This document shows positions 1 to 11,634 of a DNA stretch of 64,000 bases, one piece after another. The translations under genes and the position numbers were made by a program. The first letter of the stretch is position 1; every line of letters begins with the position of its first letter. The notes under the pieces were generated by a model, which did not search any database, was not told the origin of the DNA, and saw nothing but the letters and a program-made list of their open reading frames with translations. This DNA comes from Akebia trifoliata (Eukaryota; Streptophyta; Magnoliopsida; Ranunculales; Lardizabalaceae), in NCBI GenBank assembly GCA_017979445.1, contig CM030718.1, positions 14,858,760 to 14,922,759 on the forward strand, written 5' to 3'.

Positions 1-900
1 TGAAGCGGCTGACCCTCCAAACCTTCCTACTGCGGCTGATCCTCCTGATCTTGTCACTTAGACTTCACCTTCTGCCAGTCAGCCTTCCACTACTGAATGA
101 AGATCTGCTCTTTGTTTTTTATCGCTACATTTTATACTATCCCAAATTTGGGATTTCTCTCTTGTACTTTTCCCTTTCACTATCAATGAAAAGAAAATTT
201 TCTTTAGCACATCTATTGTTACACCTGAAACTTTCCCCTTTTCTTTTATGGCACACATAATTTGCTAATCTATTTTCTAACTTAACATAAATTTCAACAT
301 TATGCTTTGCTTAAGAATCCCAGGAAGTCTGGTCTGTCACGTCGCTTGCTTCACTCAAGCCAACCTAAGCCATCGGCTCACCCATTTCTAATGCAAACTT
401 TATCGCACTATTTACACTTGCATAATCCATAACTGAACTACTGCTCATTTTACTGCTACTCTACTTAGACTATTATTCTGCTTAAACTGCTCATACACAC
501 TGCACTCTACTTATTACATTGTTGTTCCTGATTCGAAGTCGCTCCGAGTACTTCCCTCCTTGCAGCGGAGTGGTACCTGTCAAAATCACTCCAACGCTCA
601 AGTTAGAAAAATAGAGGAATTGTCTAAGAAAACTTGCTAGACCTTTAACCCCTCCACCTCCAAAAAGATCCACTCAATAATGTTTATTGTGCTATTTGTA
701 ATTCCCAACTACAAAAAGGTTTCACCTTTTTCAGACGACAATCCTAGAATCTCCCCTGGCTTTATAGGATTGTTTACCTAACAAGGATCTTCTGGATTGA
801 TCGTATTATTCTGCAGAGATCTCCTCCGAGATCTCTGGAATTGACATACGCACATCAGACTTACGATTATTCTATGACCTAGCTTGCCCTGCCTTGCTTG
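1..900. other. Old LTR-like sequence, no gene
   Basis: No protein resembling a known family is readable here; the short ORFs have no recognisable motif. The stretch near 535-610 (Ser/Leu-poor, with 'cactccaacgctcaagtta') resembles the transcribed leader commonly seen in plant LTRs, and similar C-rich sequence resumes after the solo LTR at 2768. I infer that 1-900 plus 2768-3030 is one older repeat, probably an LTR, interrupted by the 901-2767 insertion. No ends or target-site duplication could be fixed for the older repeat. Confidence 0.4.
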
Positions 901-2767
901 TGTAGACGCGTGATTTCGTCATTATGATGACTACATCTACAATGATTTGGAGTCGCCACCATTCAAGTTGGAAGTGGGTGTGAATGGTCACCCGGGGTAC
1001 ATTTTCCAAAAGATGAGATTTTTGGCATTTTAGTGACTCACAATGGATAAGGGGTAGTCAAACCTCGAGATTTGGGTAAGCGGCTCGGTTGGAGAAAAGG
1101 GAAGGTGTTAGGCACCCTTTCCTCCCCGCCACGTGGCGGTAACCTCAAATAACTCGATCATTTTTTATTTTTAAAAGAAGGTGAAAAAATGTGCCACGTG
1201 GGTACATATGTTCCCTAAGTAGGGATTCATTTTCGGCTTGATCATAGAGTCATTTCATTAATGGAAATGACCCTTATGAACCTTAGCCTTGGGGCCCAAT
1301 CATCAAAAGGGGTAAAATAAAAATAGAAGAAGGGGGTGTTAGAAGAGGGAAAGAGTAGAAGGTTAGAGAAAGAGAGGGGGGTGTGCTTCAAACCCACCTT
1401 GTATCTTGTTTCTTCTTTTCTTCTTCTTGCTTGAGTCTTCTTGAGTCCTTAGTATAATATGAGAGTATGAGAATGGGAAGAGGTGATTAGAGAGAGTAGG
1501 GATTTCTTTTGTTTTAGTGAGACTTGTAGAGGATTTGTGTGAAAGAGTTGGTAAACTTGGTGAGAATTGATGATGGTTGTTAGTAGAGAGAGTGTTGGGG
1601 AGAAGTTTTGTAATGAGAAGTTGGGGCCATTTTTGGGAAGAGGAGGAGGGTATTTATAGATGTTTAGGAGTTATTTTAGGGATATAATGGGGTGAAGTGA
1701 AGAAAAAGGGTAGAATGGTTATGAGTTTGAGAGAGAAGTGGGTGTAATTTAGAGGAGATTGGAGGGTATTTAGGTAAGGGGGGTTAAATGGGTGAGTTTT
1801 GACCCAAATGGTTTGGATCCTACCCAACCCATTTGGGTGGAGTGTTTGGTGAGGTAAGTTTAAGATGGTGGTTGAGATTAAATGGTGTTTGGTTTAAGAG
1901 AATGGAGGATTTAAAGAGGTGGTTGATGATATTTTGGGAGGATGAAGGAGATGATGCCATGTGTTAAAGTGGGTGGAAATGAAGGGTTGGGATAGGTTGA
2001 TGGGAGAGGTTGAGTGTTTGACTTGAGAGGATGGTGTAGGTTTAGGTTGTAGATGTAGGTTTTGTAGGGAATGATGAGGGTAGATTAGGGGAGGTATAGG
2101 TTAGGGGTGTGGGTAGATGTGTTTGATTTGAGAGAAAAGGTGATGGGTTGATGTGTGGGTAGATGGGATTTAAAGCAAATTAATGGGGTAGGTAGTTGGG
2201 TGAGGGAGGTGAGATGGGGTGATGACATGTGTCATCTTTTGATGATAAAAGAGTGATTGGTTGATGTGGGTTGTGATTTATGGGTTAGGGTTGTGGGTTG
2301 GATAATGAATTGGATATGGTTAATGATTTGTGGGCTTTGTAGTGTTGGGATTGGGTTTTAGAAATGGTTTTTACGAATACGGAGGCGGAGCGGTGATAGT
2401 AGAGGAGGGGTAGGCATCTCAAGTCTCACATTTTTAATTTTTAATTTTTTTAGATTTTTGCAATCATTAATTTGATCAAAAATGCCACGTGTTGGCGAAT
2501 CGGGCTTTTTAGGCCCGTTGGTGGAATTTATCGAAAATTTGACGTTTTTTATTTTGGAAGTGGAGCAGTGAATGTTGAGAAGTCGTAAGGTAGGCCGAGT
2601 CCTTTTGGTGGCCTCCTAAACCATTGAGAGGTCTTAGGGGCCTCGGTTTGGTAAAAATGTCCATTTTCAATGAGTTGGGCCCTTAAGGCCCGTTGGCCCA
2701 TTTATTTGGAAAATCGATATTTTTGGGCCCTTTCGAGAAGTGGCCCGTTCAAATTGAGGTGTCTACA
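901..2767 (-). mobile_element. Solo LTR, Gypsy-type, minus orientation
   Basis: The block starts with tgtagacgcg at 901 and ends with ggtgtctaca at 2767, so on the minus strand it runs TGTAGACACC to GCGTCTACA with TG/CA ends and inverted termini. It is flanked by GCTTG (896-900) and ACTTG (2768-2772), a 5-bp target-site duplication with one mismatch. There is no second LTR and no primer-binding site or internal domain beside it, so it is a solo LTR formed by LTR-LTR recombination. A 'ggtggcgactcc'-type motif near its 3' end (plus about 950-960) is also seen in the other TGTAnAC LTRs of this window. Length 1867 bp. Confidence 0.8.
1651..1660 (-). promoter_or_regulatory. Putative TATA box of the solo LTR
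   Basis: On the minus strand this reads TCTATAAATA, a good TATA consensus, inside the LTR and at a plausible U3 position. It supports minus orientation of the LTR. No transcript evidence is available. Confidence 0.4.
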
Positions 2768-3274
2768 ACTTGGCTGACCTGGCCTCACTCAATGCTATGA
2801 TGCCCTTCCAGCTAGTCTAGGGAGGTCTCTGCTTTGACCTGCCCTGCTTGAAGGACAGCACCCGTATGCTGACTTGCGTCTGGTACCACTTAACCGGTTT
2901 GGACACGTGTACAGCTTAGATTACTGCGCAATTATTTTCCTCCACAGTCACTAACTGATAAGTCATAATAGAACATGAACTTGATCACATGCGGATCACT
3001 CCTTTTTCAAAGGATCATAAAACCCATTAAGAATTTTCTTGATGTCTCATCTCCTTATTGCATGTCGATTGCTTGTGGTGCAACCAATCCAAATCCAATT
3101 GGAATTGGGCTATTGAGACATTGTATTATGTATTTCTCACCATAGTCTATTTTAATTTTGGTTCTTTTTTATTTATTTTTTATAATCAATTTCTTTTTTT
3201 GATGAGTTCACAGAACTTTACCATATTTTTTGGGGGGGAAATAGTGGTTTTGATGAAATTCATCTAGCGTATGG

Positions 3275-3310
<36 letters not shown>

Positions 3311-3742
3311 AGAAAAAGCAACAGTACATTATTAGATGCTTATTGCAAGAGGTTGAAGCTACAGAGCGAAGAGGTTGTGAGGAGTGAAGGGCTGTTACCA
3401 CCCCTAAAGAAAAAGGAAAATTAGGCGACTCATTGGTGTTGCCCTATCTTCCAAGTCATTTTTCAGCGAGTGCCCTACCATACTATCATAGAATCTACAA
3501 CCAAGTGGGATGCTTTAAGCTCTACTCATTAGTCATGTTTTCCTCGACACAAAATTTTTGCTATTCTTTTTCTTGATTTTTGTAAATGTTGATAGGTTTT
3601 GATTTTAGTCATTTAAATTTTTTTTAATTAAGCTTTGTTCAAACTTCTTAATTTGTTTGTACTAAGAATCATTTGGGTTTTATGTAGTACTTGTTTCAAT
3701 TGCTACTTTAGGATATTCTTGATCATGTTCTATTCAATGATC

Positions 3743-3786
<44 letters not shown>

Positions 3787-4136
3787 CATAGAAAATTGTG
3801 TCTTTGGTTTGAAGCAATTACTTCGTGTTCGATTGATAAGTATCTTCCAAGATTCAAACTTATATAAAATTATGTGTCGTGACACACTTTTTATGTACTC
3901 TGTATTTAATGAAGGCAAAAATGCATAGGAAAATTACATTCTGAACCTTTAAATCTTCAACAGAGAAAAAATCTCTTTTATTTTCGCTTTGAAAGTTTGG
4001 TAACTTCCAAAAAAAGATGGAAATTTTTATTGATATTTCTATTGAGGCTTTTTGCGTAGTAAAGTAAATGAAATTATTTTTTAAGTATTTATTTACCTTT
4101 AAAAAAATAAAACATATAATATTCCAAGTACAAGGC
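2768..4136. other. Intergenic, simple repeats
   Basis: No gene is supported. The first 250 bases continue the C-rich old repeat seen before 900. An uninterrupted A tract occupies 3275-3309 and a (CT)n microsatellite occupies 3748-3784; ORFs across the microsatellite are repeat artefacts. The poly-A could be the tail of a retroposed sequence, but no target-site duplication was recognised. Confidence 0.5.
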
Positions 4137-6470
4137 CCGTGCACTACTAAATGATAAATATAAGCATCAACTTAAATAATTATTTTTAAAAAAAAACACT
4201 CTATTTACCCATTTAGCCAATTAGTACCCCATGTAAATCCGATTCTTAATAGGTCCTTAAAATTACAACTCATAACTGATTCAAAAATGAATCGGGTCTC
4301 TCATAGTAACCCAAAATCGAGTAATCGATTTCGAGTACATCAGGTAAATGGGTACCATTGACACCCCTTGAGTTCTAATATACCTTCTCTCATTATAATA
4401 GTAAAGATAAAGGTTTTTTATAGATTATATAGTAAAAAAATGATATCTTTGTTATTTTGAAAACTAAGAAATGTGCTTCAGGTTTTGTAGGTTGTGATTT
4501 TTTGGATTTTGACATAAATAAATCTGATTATATTAAAATAAATAGAAAAGTGGGGGCATTTATGACCACTCAAATTTGGTGACCAACCGTTTCTATTCTA
4601 CCTTATCTCATTATAATAGTAATATTAAAAGATAATATTCAACTAACAAAATAAGTAAAATAATAACCTTAGAAAAAATTATACATTTTAAGGTTGAATG
4701 GGTATTCTTGGAATTAAATCATAAAAATAACGAATAACACAGGTAGAAGTTAGCATCCTAGATTTGTTTTAACAATTTTAAAAAATATTATCTCTTATTA
4801 AAAATACTATTTATTATAGGGTTTTTTTAATAATTACCCCTAGTTTCATTCAAAATATCCCAAATAATTATAAGAATTTTTATTTATTCCGAAAGTGTTA
4901 CAAGTACTGGCATTTTGATAATAATTTGTCAACATTATGTGATAGCTCTACCAATAAAATTTTGGTAATAATTTAAGAATTTACCCAATGTTTATATATG
5001 AATGAATATTTGATAATATTTCTAGAATAATTAATTCATATTTTTATCTAGTTTTAAGTTGTATATCAAAAGGGCTTATTTGTAATTAAAATTGATAGAA
5101 AGGTTTTCGTAGATTAGATAGTAAAAAAAAAGATATCTTTATAATTTTGAAAAGTAAACAACGTGATTCAAGGTTTTTGGGCTGTAATTTTTTAGGATTT
5201 TTACTAAAATAACCCTGATTATATCAAATTTAGATAGAAAAGTGGAATAGTTATGACCACTCAAATATGGTGTCCAACCCTTTGTTCCCTAATTGGTGGG
5301 TTCCCTAAGTTCGAATTTGGGTCACGATTCGTGGTTCGCCAGTCAAGAACAAACCCAATTCAACATTTGACAAAGATAAGGGTATTTGAATGTTGAAGTG
5401 ATGAGTAGCACAAAAACAATTTTGAAGGTGGTAGAGCATTTTTATTTTCAAGTTGAAGATGAGGGTATTTTGTCATTTTCCATCTGTTAATTAATAAAGA
5501 AGAAGGTCAAAGGAGCATTCTATTAATTTGAAAACTCAGAGTGTCTACTGTCAATATGTGGAAGGGGAGCAAAAAATTAACAAAAAATAATGAAGGTTGT
5601 CTGATTCGCTGTATTTCACAAACCAGAGCGAATCGCATTGTGAACCGATTCAAACCATTTGGTTCCTTAATAGCAATCTAGGTAACTTAGGTCCAACCAC
5701 TTCTACTTACGAGTGCCAATGGGTCGTGTATGGGTCGGTTCCATGTATACCAAGAACCGGACCCGAACTTAAACATTGGTTTCAGTTCTGGGTGTGAGAC
5801 CTTTGGAAGTAGAACCGACCCAATAAATACCCAATACCCATTGGGTACCCGTCCGGTACGTACTCTTGAATCTAAAAAAGAATAATTAATTAGTTAATTT
5901 CTTAGGATCAGTTTGCTCAAATGGGTTACTACATTAGCAATTCAACGACACAATCCTTTAAATTTCATCCAAAAACTCATATAAAAAATTCAAAACATAA
6001 TTTATTTTGGCCTTGATCCAAGATTTCTCACATAACTTTTTCAAAATTTTATTGTGAAAATTAACTTTTTTTAATGTTTTTTTCAAAGTTCATAGAAATT
6101 TGTCCTCTACAACCTTAAATCATCGGATCATGAATTTTAAAATCTCGAGATGAGACTAAGGACCCTTAACTTACTAAGGGGTAAATCCTTACTAATGCAA
6201 TAAGGCTATTCATACTTCTATTTGTTTGAACTTTGAATGGGGTGTTTTAATCTATAAAAAGATTAAAGATGAGAAAAGTCTAACCTATGAGCAAATGAGT
6301 GGAGTAACGTTCTTCTTCGAAGTTGAAACTTGAGAAGGAGAGAAGGGAATATGGATAGTGGTTTAGAAAATAGAAAGGGTTGAGACTTGAGAACTAAGTT
6401 ATTTGTTTGAGAAGATATTAAATATTGAAATATTTATTATTCTTCATTACTATTAATTAATTATACTAAA
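4137..6470. repeat. 2.3-kb non-coding repeat, copy A
   Basis: First of two direct copies lying head to tail with copy B. It opens with an AT-rich segment (aaatataagcatc at about 4155) and a segment reading 'attcttaataggtccttaaa', then 'ccttctctcattataatagt'. Each copy carries an internal duplicated module of about 190 bp (here about 4405-4605 and 5098-5285). Near 5640-5870 lies a stretch rich in 'gggtacccgt' and 'ccaatgggtcggttc', reminiscent of hAT-like termini. No coding capacity was seen. Class is unknown; Helitron or MULE derivatives are possible but the diagnostic ends were not found. Confidence 0.6.
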
Positions 6471-8790
6471 ATATAATAAATATAAGCATCCTCTTAAATA
6501 ATTAATTAAAAAAAAAAAAACTACCCTATTTACCAATTTACCCAATGGGTACCTGATGAAGACCTGATTCTTAATAGGTCCTTAAATTACTACCCATAAT
6601 CTTTTTGAAAATTAATCTTGTCTCTCAAAACCAATTAATTGATTTCAGTTACATCCAGTAATTTGGTACCCATTGACACCCTTTGAGTTCTAATATGCCT
6701 TCTCTCATTATAATAGTAAAGATAAATGGGTTTTGTAGATTAGATTGTAAAAAAATGATATCTTTGTAATTTTGAAAACCAAGCAACGTGATTCAATGTT
6801 TATGAGTTACAAGTTTTTGGATTTTAACTAAAATGACTCTGACTATATTAAACTTAGATAGAAAATTTGGCGCATTTATGACTACACAAATTTGTTGACC
6901 AACCACTTCTACCCCGCCTTCTCTCCTTATAATAGTAATAGTAAAAGATAACATACAACTAACAAAATAAGTAAATAAAAACATTAAAAATAATTATACA
7001 TTTTAAGGTTAGCATAAAAAAGTAGGGGTATTTTTGCAATTAAATAATAAAAATAACTAATAACGCTGGTGAAGTTAGCAACCTGGATTTGTTTTAACAA
7101 TTTAAAAAATATTATATTTTATTAGAAAACTATTTATTGTAGGGGTTTTTTAATTGATTACCCTTTGTTTCATTGAAAATTTCCAAAAGAACTAAAGGAA
7201 TTTTTATTTATTCCAAAAGTGTTACAAGTGTTGGTACTTTGATAACGATTTGTCAACATTATGTGATAGCTTTATTAATAAATTTTCGGTATTTTAAAAT
7301 GTTTCAATAATTATTTGAGAATTTAATTGATGTTCATGTATGAATGAATGAATATCAGATAATATTTTTAGAATAATTAATTCATGTTTATATCTATTTC
7401 TAAGTTTTATATCAAAAAGGCTTATTTGTAATTAAAAATATAGATTAAATGATTTTCGTAGATTAGATAGTAAAAAAAGGATATCTTTATAATTTTGAAA
7501 ACTAAGCAACGTGCTTTAAGGTTTTTGGGCTGAGATTTTTTGGGTTTTTGACTAAAATGACATTAATTATATCAAATTTAGATTGAAAAGTGGGACATTT
7601 ATGTCTACTCAAATTTGGTGTCCAACCCTTTGTCCCCTAATTTCTGGAATCACTCAGTTCAAATTTTGGTTCACGGTTTGTGGTTCGCCAGTCAAGAGCA
7701 AACCTAATTCATAAGGGCAAACAAAGATGAGGGTATTTGAATGTTGAAGTGATGAGGAGCACAAAAAAGATTTTGAAGATGGTAGAATTTTTTTATTATG
7801 AAGTTGAAAATGAGGGTATTTGGTCATTTTCCATCAGTCAATTAATAAAGTGGAAGGTCAAAGGAATATGCTATTAGTTTGAAAACTTAGGGAATATCTT
7901 ATATACTATCAATACGTGGAGGGAGTATAAAAAATAATGAAGTTTGTCTGATTCGTTGTTTTTCACGAACTAGAGTGAACCGCACTGTGTACCGGTTCAA
8001 ACATTTTGGTTCCTTAATAGTGAACTAGGTAACTTAGGTCCAACCACTTCTTAGGGGTGCCAATGGGTCGGTTCAATGTATACCCAGAATCGGATCCAAA
8101 CTTGAACTTCAGTATGGATGGATTTTGATTTTGGATGTGAGACCCTTGGAACCAAAACTAACCCCACAAATACTCGATGTTGATTGGGTACTCGTCAAGT
8201 ACTCGGTAATCAAAAATATTATGATTATTTTGATTTGATTTCTAAAGATCATTTTGCTCAAACGGGTTACCACATTAGCAATACAACACCACAATCCTCT
8301 AAATTCATCTAAAATCTCATATATAAAAATTAAAAAATAATTTATTTTTGGCTTGATCAAAGGTTTTGAGTGGACAGCTACCATACTTCTTCCTAACTTT
8401 TTCAAAATTCATAGAATTTTGTCATCTAAAATCCTAAATCATAAGATCATGTTTTTTTTATCTCACAAGATGAAGACAAAGGACAAAGGACCCTTGGTAA
8501 GGGTGAAATCCTTACTAACAGAGTAAGATTGGCCATTCTTCTATTTGTTTGTATTGTTTGAACTTTTAATGGGATGTTTTAATATTGAAAAAGATTAAAG
8601 ATGAGAAAAATCTAACCTAAAGCATATGAGTGCAGTTTTGTTCTTGTTTGAAGTTGAACATCAACATAAAGATAGAGGTTTAGAAAATAGAAAGGGTTGG
8701 GACTTGAAAATTAAGTTATTTGCTTGAGAAGATATTAAATATGATTCTTATTATTAGTTACCATGAATTAATTTCTTTGACCAAAATATC
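6471..8790. repeat. 2.3-kb non-coding repeat, copy B
   Basis: Direct repeat of copy A over its whole length, with scattered indels: the opening segment (aaatataagcatcctctt), the two internal modules (about 6725-6925 and 7445-7640), the 'caatgggtcggttc' stretch (about 8060) and the closing 'gaaaatagaaagggttg..acttga' segment (about 8684) all recur in the same order. This indicates a tandem duplication of a whole unit. No gene recognised. Confidence 0.6.
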
Positions 8791-9271
8791 CTTGTTTAAC
8801 CTATTATTTCCTTTTGTAACCCAAACAACTACCTCTTGGCCTGCTCTCAGCAATAACAATGTCTTTTCCTCTTTCGTTTTTAAAACCCGTAAAAGAGTTA
8901 AATGGAGAATAATTACATTTAATAAGGTCCATGGTGGAAGTAAATGAAGCCCAAATGATTTGTCTTCTTCATCCTTCTCACCATTTCATATTTCTTTAAG
9001 AGAGAATTGATTTCAATCGTTAATCTCCAAAAGAGCTCAAGATCGCTCAATGAAAACTAGGGTTTAATTCTTAGTATTGTTCTTCAATATTGTTTTGAAA
9101 GATAAGATTGAAGCTCCATTTGATGCTTTTCTCTGTGCATTCGAGAGGTTTTTTTCATCTCGATATTAACTGGACAAGTGTTTGATGTGAATTAGAGGTG
9201 TTAAGGAGGAATAAATTTTGCTAGGAGATAGCAAGTAGTTGAGGAGAACTTTACGTGGCCTCAAAGGCTTT
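8791..9271. other. Intergenic, no gene seen
   Basis: No motif-bearing ORF or RNA gene recognised. The only ORF (8720-8947, plus, 75 aa) runs through repeat DNA and has no recognisable domain. Confidence 0.4.
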
Positions 9272-9530
9272 CACTACATGAAAATTGGAAAAATTGACAA
9301 GCCAAGGCCTACGAATTTTAGAAACTGAATTTTGATGGTCTAGGACCGTCGAAATTCTTGATGTTCCCAGATTTGACAGCTTAGAGCCGTTGAATTTCTC
9401 CCATCCTTCATTAATTTGACAGTTTCGGCCTGTCAAAAAAAAAAATTTGACAATTGAAAAATTCGACCTCTTGGTCCATTGAATTTTATGAAATTTGACA
9501 GCCAAAGACTATCAAATTTGGGCTTTTTTC
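9272..9530 (+). mobile_element. CACTA-like left terminus with hairpin subterminal repeats
   Basis: CACTACATGAAAATTGG begins at 9272, and the next 250 bp hold about six imperfect short inverted repeats built on the theme aatttgacag..c.gtcaaatt (for example around 9296, 9335, 9370, 9415 and 9490). A CACTA start followed by dense subterminal repeats in both orientations is typical of CACTA transposons. No matching 'TAGTG' right end with a 3-bp target-site duplication was found downstream, so this is probably a truncated end. The ORF at 9251-9505 on the minus strand is an artefact of the repeats. Confidence 0.5.
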
Positions 9531-9815
9531 ACATTGTATTTATCAGATCAAGGATATATATAGCTCCTTGCTATCCTGAAGACAACAAGATGTTTTTTTT
9601 ACATTGTATTTATATGTGAAAAAAGATTATTGATGCTCTTTAGTATAGAAATAAGTTTTGTATTACATTTGTAATAGAAGAAGATTCAGATAGTTAGTTG
9701 TGGCACCATGTTCTCAGTTGAAAATAAACATGAATGTCATTTTTTAATGATTATTTTTCCCTCTTTGTTTCTCTCCGTGAATATATGCACCTAAAGCACA
9801 TTCTAATATTGTTTC

Positions 9816-10074
9816 TGTAGAAATCTAATTTTATTGAGAATTCTTGGATGAATCTTACAAAAGCCCCAATAAGGTATTTATAGACATTACATCAACTAAG
9901 ATATATGAAAACTACTTAATATTAATATTCTAGAATATCCCAATTGATATATTCTAAATATCAATATATATTCTAGAATATCCTTTATCACAACCTTCCA
10001 TTTGTGATGAGATACACTAACAATGATACAGTGTATCTCATGCATCTTAATACAGTGCATCTTATTCTCTGACA
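9816..10074 (-). repeat. 3' LTR of the Copia-type element
   Basis: 259 bp, tgtagaaatc at 9816 to attctctgaca at 10074 on the plus strand, meaning TGTCAGAG to TTTCTACA on the minus strand. It aligns end to end with the outer parts of the second LTR at 10647-10811 and 11541-11634. Confidence 0.88.
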
Positions 10075-10083
10075 TCCTCCCGC
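10075..10083 (-). promoter_or_regulatory. Polypurine tract
   Basis: Minus-strand GCGGGAGGA abuts the 3' LTR start, the expected plus-strand priming site in reverse transcription. Confidence 0.7.
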
Positions 10084-10632
10084 AATTGCATAGTCCTTTG
10101 AAAAAGGAATATGCAATTGGTTTTGTTGAATAATTGCTTGATCTCATTAATGAATATGTTCATTGATCGTCGAAGTGTCAATCGTGTTTGTTGGTGGTCA
10201 TCGTCTATTTATGAAGTCCATCACTGTCACATCCCGCTCTTTTTGAGTCTCTCGGAGCCGGTGACTTATTAGATAAGATCTGTCATGATCTCTCCCAGAA
10301 GCATAAAAAGTAGAATTGTGCCATTTAAATGAAAGAACTCTCATTTGAGAGATTTTAGATAGGAAAAAAAATGAGATCATGTAACATGAATATGGAAATT
10401 GAGAGATTTGTAGAGATGTAGAAGGAGTTGTGATTTTTATTGGAAAAATAAAAATCTAGAATAATAGCAAAGAATAAAATAAAAGATATATAGGTCCAGA
10501 ACATAGAGAAAGATGATATTTTTATTGAAAAAAAAATACTAATAATGTAAACAAAATGATTAAGGTTCGACGATCGCAGTGACATCATCGTTGAAGAAAG
10601 AAGCACCAAGATCAATATGCTCAGTGAAACTT

Positions 10633-10646
10633 GAGCTCTGATACCA
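10633..10646 (-). promoter_or_regulatory. Primer-binding site, tRNA-iMet
   Basis: Minus-strand TGGTATCAGAGCTC lies immediately next to the 5' LTR. TGGTATCAGAGC is the complement of the initiator Met tRNA 3' end used by many plant Copia and Gypsy elements. Confidence 0.88.
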
Positions 10647-11634
10647 TGTAGAAATCTAATTTTATTGAGAATTCTTGGATGAATCTTACAAAAGTCCCGA
10701 TAGGGCATTTATAAACATTACATCAACCAAGATATATGAAAACTACTTAATATAAATATTCTAGAATATCCCAATTGATATATTCTAAATATCAATATAT
10801 ATTCTAGAATATGTTGGAAAAATCTACAATTTTTTAGTAGATTTTTGTGACCGAGTGGGTCTATTTGAGTTTTGATTTAAGTGGGTCCCATTATTTATTT
10901 GAGGCGGGATCACTTGGAAACTTATTCTTCTCATTGGAGTTAATAGTTTCATGTATTTAATTGTCAAAAATCCATTTTAGGTGAATGAGAAATCGACTCC
11001 AAACAACCCCTTAATTTAGGAAGGACACACCTTTTGATTTTGAAGGGGCACACCCCTTAATTCAAAAAGGACACACCTCTTGATTTTTAGGTTGCATGTT
11101 CGTCTAGAAAGGACACCTCCTTTGGTTTTGAGTTGTCTCTTAAGAGACACACCTTTCCTTTTCCAAGAGACATTATGTCTTTTAAAACCTCTATTTTCCC
11201 AAGAGACACCTAGTCTCTTAAAATTTTATAAATAGGTCATTTTGACCTTAGTTTTTGTAACTCAAAATTTTCTCTTCTTCTTTGTTGTTTTAACGTGCTT
11301 GCATTTTGTTTTCTCGTCTGCATTTTTTGAAAGTACAACCTTAGCGTTCGGTTCAGTAGACGTGTAGATTGTAATGCTACCTCTACACGTGTGATCATTG
11401 TATCCTGGGAGACAATTGTTCATTAATCTGTGGGCACCAAGTTGAGGGAACAAAATTGTCTTAAAGACATTATGTTCAACACAAGCCTCGGTCAATTTTA
11501 ATTTTTTTCGATTCTTGGGTATCTACCGGATAACAGAATATCCTTCATCACAACCTTCCATTTGTAATGAGATACACTAACAATGATATAATGTGTCTCA
11601 TGCATCTTAATACAGTGCATCTTATTCTCTAACA
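10647..11634 (-). repeat. 5' LTR of the Copia-type element, interrupted
   Basis: Same sequence as the 3' LTR but split after plus-strand position 10811 by a 724-bp insertion; it resumes at 11536 after the duplicated GAATA. Ends TGTTAGAG...TTTCTACA on the minus strand. Confidence 0.88.
10812..11535 (+). mobile_element. Nested solo LTR inside the 5' LTR
   Basis: Begins TGTTGGAAAAATC at 10812 and ends CCGGATAACA at 11535, with a perfect 5-bp target-site duplication GAATA at 10807-10811 and 11536-11540. A TATA-like ttttataaataggtc near 11225 suggests plus orientation. No internal domain or second LTR, so it is a solo LTR of 724 bp. The minus-strand ORF at 11262-11495 has no recognisable domain. 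Confidence 0.85.

Larger units (their letters stand above)
9816..11634 (-). mobile_element. Non-autonomous Copia-type LTR element (TRIM-like)
   Basis: Two LTRs (9816-10074 and 10647-11634) flank a 572-bp interior. The whole element is bounded by a perfect 5-bp target-site duplication, GTTTC at 9811-9815 and 11635-11639. The interior begins on the minus strand with an initiator-methionine tRNA primer-binding site and ends with a purine tract, so orientation is minus. No gag or pol motif is present, so the element must be mobilised in trans. The 5' LTR is enlarged by a nested solo LTR. Apart from the insertion the two LTRs are very similar by eye. Confidence 0.88.

Noticed and set aside
3275..3309. 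Poly-A tail of a processed pseudogene
   Set aside because: No coding similarity upstream and no flanking duplication recognised; left as a simple A tract.
3635..3928. 97-aa ORF with a Ser-Leu repeat
   Set aside because: The repeat is the (CT)n microsatellite; no domain lies on either side.
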